DNA of 8,138 nt from Faecalimonas sp. Its GTDB lineage: Bacteria > Bacillota_A > Clostridia > Lachnospirales > Lachnospiraceae. The position numbers were made by a program, and so were the translations under genes. The DNA lies in contig JAPFCT010000427.1 of the NCBI GenBank assembly GCA_026169575.1, positions 1 to 8,138 on the forward strand, read 5' to 3'. This document shows positions 6,173 to 8,138 of the stretch, one piece after another. The notes beneath the pieces were generated by a model. The model ran no database searches and was not told where the DNA came from. It worked only from the letters and a program-made list of their open reading frames with translations. Every line of letters begins with the position of its first letter. Position 1 is the stretch's first letter.

Positions 6173-6247
6173 GGGCAGCCGGATGATCTGCCCCCTCAGG
6201 CCATAGCATCACCTATGGTCCGAAAAAACTTCTCCTTCCGGCTGCCC
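6173..6247. terminator. nested palindromic stem-loop downstream of folT, probable terminator
   Basis: GGGCAGCCGGA (6173-6183) pairs perfectly with TCCGGCTGCCC (6237-6247), 11 bp. The loop contains a second perfect hairpin, CCATAG (6201-6206) with CTATGG (6213-6218). A third option, GGGCAG (6173-6178) with CTGCCC (6188-6193), gives a compact hairpin using the same arm. On the minus strand (folT direction) TTTT follows at 6172-6169; on the plus strand CCGTTTTT follows. It is the best candidate for the folT terminator, although it is 108 bases past the stop codon. Confidence 0.6.
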
Positions 6248-6354
6248 CCGTTTTTATTCTTTTTTCCAAAAAACACTTTTCCCGGCGCTTTTCTGTCCTT
6301 CCCCAAATATATCTGCTTCTTTTCCCTCTCAGATGCGGACAGACTTTTTACCTG

Positions 6355-6912
6355 CTAACGTTTTGCCCGTACTTCTGAGAAAAAGTGCGCTTTCCCTAAT
6401 GTCTTTACAACGACATAAAACAGCAGCGATTCTACCGGAACAGAGCATACCTGCTTGATTGCCCTCGCCGGAAGCAGTGCAAGAAAGCCTTTTCCGTAAA
6501 GCATGGACAGCCAGTACGTTCCAAGAAGAAGATTTACCAGAACTGCAACGATCACTTTCGCGGCAAAAATCCGTGGAAAACTGACCGGTTTCTTATAGAG
6601 CATGATTCCGTAAATAACCGGTCCCAGGATCGCACTCAGTGTAAATCCAAAAAAATAAGGTCCATCCGGCTTGATCAGATATTTGATGATATCTGCGATC
6701 CCGCCCATCACACCGCCGACAACCGGACCAAACAAAAGCGCTGTCAGTTCATTTGCAATAAAAGAAAATCCGATCCTCAGATACGGTGTCAGTGTGATGG
6801 AAAAATACCCGAGTATGATTCCGACTGCGATCAGCATCGCTGTCACAACGACTGTCTTCAAGTGCCTTAACTCATGCCAGGAGTCTACAAATTGCTGTTT
6901 CATTTGTTTCAT
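6355..6912 (-). CDS. folT: folate-specific ECF transporter S component
   Basis: A 185-residue membrane protein that binds folate outside the cell and delivers it with the shared EcfA-EcfA'-EcfT module, which is not in this window. About six hydrophobic segments are visible. Family-like stretches are TAMLIAVGIILGYFSI (24-39, holding the small-residue face used to dock EcfT), ELTALLFGPVVGGVMGGIAD (55-74), GPYFFGFTLSAILGPVIYG (84-102) and LLLGTYWLSMLYGK (128-141), then PARAIKQ (148-154). The ATG at 6912 follows AGGAGG with eight bases spacing; an in-frame ATG at 6951 is upstream of that site and is rejected. A tetrahydrofolate riboswitch lies directly upstream, which independently supports folate as the substrate. 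Confidence 0.94.
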   Translation of the reverse strand: MKQMKQQFVDSWHELRHLKTVVVTAMLIAVGIILGYFSITLTPYLRIGFSFIANELTALLFGPVVGGVMGGIADIIKYLIKPDGPYFFGFTLSAILGPVIYGIMLYKKPVSFPRIFAAKVIVAVLVNLLLGTYWLSMLYGKGFLALLPARAIKQVCSVPVESLLFYVVVKTLGKAHFFSEVRAKR

Positions 6913-6916
6913 AAAA

Positions 6917-6984
6917 AATACCTCCTTTGCAGTAGTCCTGAAGCCACGCATAGAAGGTATTCACATATCGATTCTATGTGCAGC
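6917..6984 (-). promoter_or_regulatory. translational expression platform of the THF riboswitch
   Basis: Two mutually exclusive pairings are visible on the minus strand. The folT ribosome site GGAGGTATT (6925-6917) can pair with AATACCTTC (6961-6953), nine pairs with one G.U, hiding the Shine-Dalgarno. Alternatively GCTGCACATAGAA (6984-6972) pairs with TTCTATGCGTGGC (6955-6943), 12 of 13 positions including two G.U. That helix takes three bases from the anti-SD and three bases (6984-6982) from the P1 3' strand. THF-stabilised P1 would therefore favour the closed ribosome site. No U-run is present, so transcription termination is unlikely. Pairings are seen; the switching mechanism is inferred. 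Confidence 0.65.
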
Positions 6985-7084
6985 AGCGGGATGCGGGACA
7001 TGTACCGCAAGCATATTTCTGCTCTTCGTCCAGCCGGCAACTCCCCGTCCGTCTGGCACTTAACGCACACGTCTCTACTCTGCT
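6982..7084 (-). promoter_or_regulatory. tetrahydrofolate (THF) riboswitch aptamer
   Basis: About 103 bases matching the THF riboswitch consensus in order on the minus strand. P1 is AGCAG (7084-7080) with CTGCT (6986-6982). AGTAG follows. P2 is GACGTGT (7073-7067) with ACATGTC (7003-6997). The conserved GCGTTAAGTG is at 7066-7057. P3 is CCAG/CTGG (7056-7053, 7033-7030) with inner CGG/CCG. ACGAAG is at 7029-7024. P4 is AGCA/TGCT (7023-7020, 7013-7010). GCGGT is at 7008-7004, and CATCC at 6993-6989 is just before P1 closes. P1 in the S. mutans folT example as I recall it is GGAG/CUCC; GCAG/CUGC here is a compensatory change. The location directly upstream of folT is a classic one for this class. 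Confidence 0.93.
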
Positions 7085-7107
7085 TTTCTATCTTTATTTT
7101 CGCTCCA

Positions 7108-7136
7108 ATTCTAGCACATGCCATCCTTTCCTGCAA
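7108..7136 (-). promoter_or_regulatory. promoter of the THF riboswitch-folT transcript
   Basis: Minus strand: TTGCAG (7136-7131), 17-base spacer ending TGC, then TAGAAT (7113-7108), an extended -10 box with 5 of 6 matches. The predicted start near 7101 is about 17 bases before the aptamer, as expected for a riboswitch leader. The -35 is weak (3 of 6). Confidence 0.6.
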
Positions 7137-7173
7137 TACTTTCTTTCCGATCTGCTGCATTTTACGCTTGTTA

Positions 7174-7202
7174 TTGACTTTGAAAAGCTTTTATATTAAA
7201 CT
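7174..7202 (+). promoter_or_regulatory. candidate promoter of the AGCS symporter gene
   Basis: TTGACT (7174-7179, 5 of 6) and TAAACT (7197-7202, 4 of 6) with a 17-base spacer. The spacer contains the ten-base palindrome AAAAGCTTTT (7183-7192), a possible operator. The TSS near 7209 would give a leader of about 137 bases. Confidence 0.5.
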
Positions 7203-7288
7203 GCTAGAGCGCATTTTTTGTTTTTTAGAAGTTGCTTTTCAAGCAATATTACTAAATATTTTTTTACTGGAAATGCTATTTTATAAAA

Positions 7289-7327
7289 GAATGTCAACCG
7301 GCTTCTATCCGGCAGCCCATGACATTC
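7289..7327 (+). promoter_or_regulatory. stem-loop in the AGCS leader next to the ribosome site
   Basis: GAATGTC (7289-7295) pairs perfectly with GACATTC (7321-7327). Inside, CCGG (7298-7301) pairs with CCGG (7309-7312) around a seven-base loop, leaving an asymmetric internal loop of AA against eight bases. The hairpin ends seven bases before AGGAG (7335-7339). A smaller hairpin, TTGCTT-TTC-AAGCAA (7232-7246), precedes it. I do not recognise a riboswitch class. Confidence 0.4.
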
Positions 7328-7345
7328 CAGACAAAGGAGATGACT

Positions 7346-8138
7346 ATGAATAATTTTTTATCAAATCTGAATGATTTTCTTTACAGCTACATTCTGATCT
7401 TTCTTCTCGCAGGTGCAGGGATCTACTTTACGATCCGGACACGCTTCGTCCAGATCACACTTTTAAAAGATGCGTTCCTCGCTTTGAAGGAAAAATCCAC
7501 TGCCGAAGAAACTGCTTCTCAAAAGCCCGTTTCTTCCTTTCAGGCACTGATGATTTCTACCGCTTCCAGAGTTGGGACCGGAAATATCGCAGGTATCGCA
7601 ACCGCGCTTGCAGCAGGCGGTCCGGGCGCCATCTTCTGGATGTGGATCATGGCAGTGATCGGCGGCGCTTCCGCTTTTGTGGAGAGTACTCTCGCCCAGG
7701 TTTATAAAGTGAAGGATGGAGATTCTTTCCGCGGAGGACCTTCTTATTATATCGAACGCGCATTGAAAAAACGCTGGCTCGGAGTGCTCTTCTCTATTCT
7801 GTTGATCTGCTGTTTTGCCTATGGTTTCAACGGACTTCAGGCATACAACATTTCCTCCTCCCTGGAATATTATGTCCGGGATTACTCTGACACCATTCTC
7901 CCGGCAGTTGTCGGAGGCATTCTGGCGCTGCTCACTGCCATCGTCATTTTCGGAGGCGTACACCGGATCAGCTTCATCACTTCGGTGCTCGTTCCGGTCA
8001 TGGCAGGAATCTACATCCTTGTCGGGTTCTATGTAACTCTCACGAATCTGTCTGCTGTCCCGGAAATGTTCCGCACGATCCTTTCCGAAGCGTTTGACAT
8101 GGAATCGATTATCGGGGGATTTGCGGGCAGTACTGTGC
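7346..8138 (+). CDS. sodium:alanine/glycine symporter, AGCS family (partial, N-terminal 264 residues)
   Basis: Membrane symporter importing alanine, glycine or a related amino acid with Na+; full-length members are about 450-480 residues, so the 3' end is beyond the window. Seen: first membrane segment at about 11-29, STASRVGTGNIAGIATALAA (71-90) for ion and substrate binding, and GGPGAIFWMWIMAVIG (91-106), which fits the classical Na-alanine symporter signature. Then come FVESTLAQVYK (111-121) and RGGPSYYIE (129-137), with hydrophobic segments near 145-160, 184-204 and 210-232. The ATG at 7346 follows AGGAG six bases upstream. It is transcribed divergently from the riboswitch-folT unit and has a structured leader. 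Whether the substrate is alanine, glycine or glutamine cannot be told from this part. Confidence 0.93.
   Translation, partial: MNNFLSNLNDFLYSYILIFLLAGAGIYFTIRTRFVQITLLKDAFLALKEKSTAEETASQKPVSSFQALMISTASRVGTGNIAGIATALAAGGPGAIFWMWIMAVIGGASAFVESTLAQVYKVKDGDSFRGGPSYYIERALKKRWLGVLFSILLICCFAYGFNGLQAYNISSSLEYYVRDYSDTILPAVVGGILALLTAIVIFGGVHRISFITSVLVPVMAGIYILVGFYVTLTNLSAVPEMFRTILSEAFDMESIIGGFAGSTV

Larger units (their letters stand above)
5996..6354 (-). other. 359-base intergenic region between folT and the DUF3793 gene, rich in inverted repeats
   Basis: No recognisable gene. Reading the minus strand after folT it holds a 7-bp plus 5-bp paired region (6343-6292), a large nested palindrome (6247-6173), a GNRA-capped hairpin (6153-6136) and purine-rich sequence leading to the DUF3793 ribosome site. 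An open frame of 58 codons (6209-6033, minus) overlaps the last elements but lacks a ribosome site. I found no convincing sigma-A promoter for DUF3793. Confidence 0.6.

Noticed and set aside
5852..6358. 168-codon plus-strand open frame
   Set aside because: It is Phe/Pro/Ser-rich low-complexity translation of pyrimidine-rich antisense DNA, crossing terminators and the folT end.
6913..6951. Upstream ATG for folT at 6951
   Set aside because: It lies upstream of the AGGAGG site and inside the riboswitch switching helix. The ATG at 6912 is correctly spaced.
7201..7345. Glycine riboswitch upstream of the AGCS gene
   Set aside because: I looked for the conserved glycine aptamer blocks because of the amino-acid transporter and did not find them; only generic hairpins are present.
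7463..7963. 166-codon minus-strand open frame
   Set aside because: It is antisense to the AGCS symporter, whose sense frame carries the family signature.

Overview
The window reads as ordinary chromosome from a low-to-mid GC Gram-positive anaerobe, most likely a gut Lachnospiraceae or close clostridial relative. The grounds are strong AGGAGG-type ribosome sites, the clostridial form of dihydrofolate reductase, a phage phi3T/B. subtilis ThyA-type thymidylate synthase, a DUF3793 protein, an ECF-type folate S component and a GPH symporter next to an OYE reductase. I see no mobile element, CRISPR array, tRNA or rRNA.

Region 1 (1-3733) is a catabolic or biotransformation cassette. A minus-strand operon runs GPH-family symporter, then alpha/beta hydrolase (feruloyl/cinnamoyl-esterase-like), then an Old Yellow Enzyme-family flavin reductase cut by the window edge. 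Junctions are tight (stop directly abutting start, then a 23-base gap). A divergent AraC-type regulator lies across a 235-base AT-rich region with two perfect inverted repeats and candidate promoters. The set suggests uptake, ester cleavage and ene-reduction of a small aromatic or conjugated compound. The reductase shows HGDR where the family usually has an HGAH-type active-site pair.

Region 2 (3734-7084) is a one-carbon/folate block, all on the minus strand. In transcription order it is a tetrahydrofolate riboswitch, folT (folate ECF S component), a 359-base structured intergenic region, a DUF3793 protein, thyA from its own extended -10 promoter, folA, and a long stem-loop terminator. FolT brings in folate, ThyA turns methylene-THF into DHF, and FolA restores THF. 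The riboswitch would let cells shut uptake when THF is plentiful, and its translational switch can be drawn in full from the sequence.

Region 3 (7085-8138) holds the divergent promoters of folT and of a sodium:alanine/glycine symporter (AGCS family). The AGCS leader is structured, and the gene runs off the right edge.

The strongest non-coding signal is the THF riboswitch plus expression platform at 6917-7084. The most interesting open questions are the substrate of the symporter-esterase-OYE operon and the nested palindromic element at 6173-6247.
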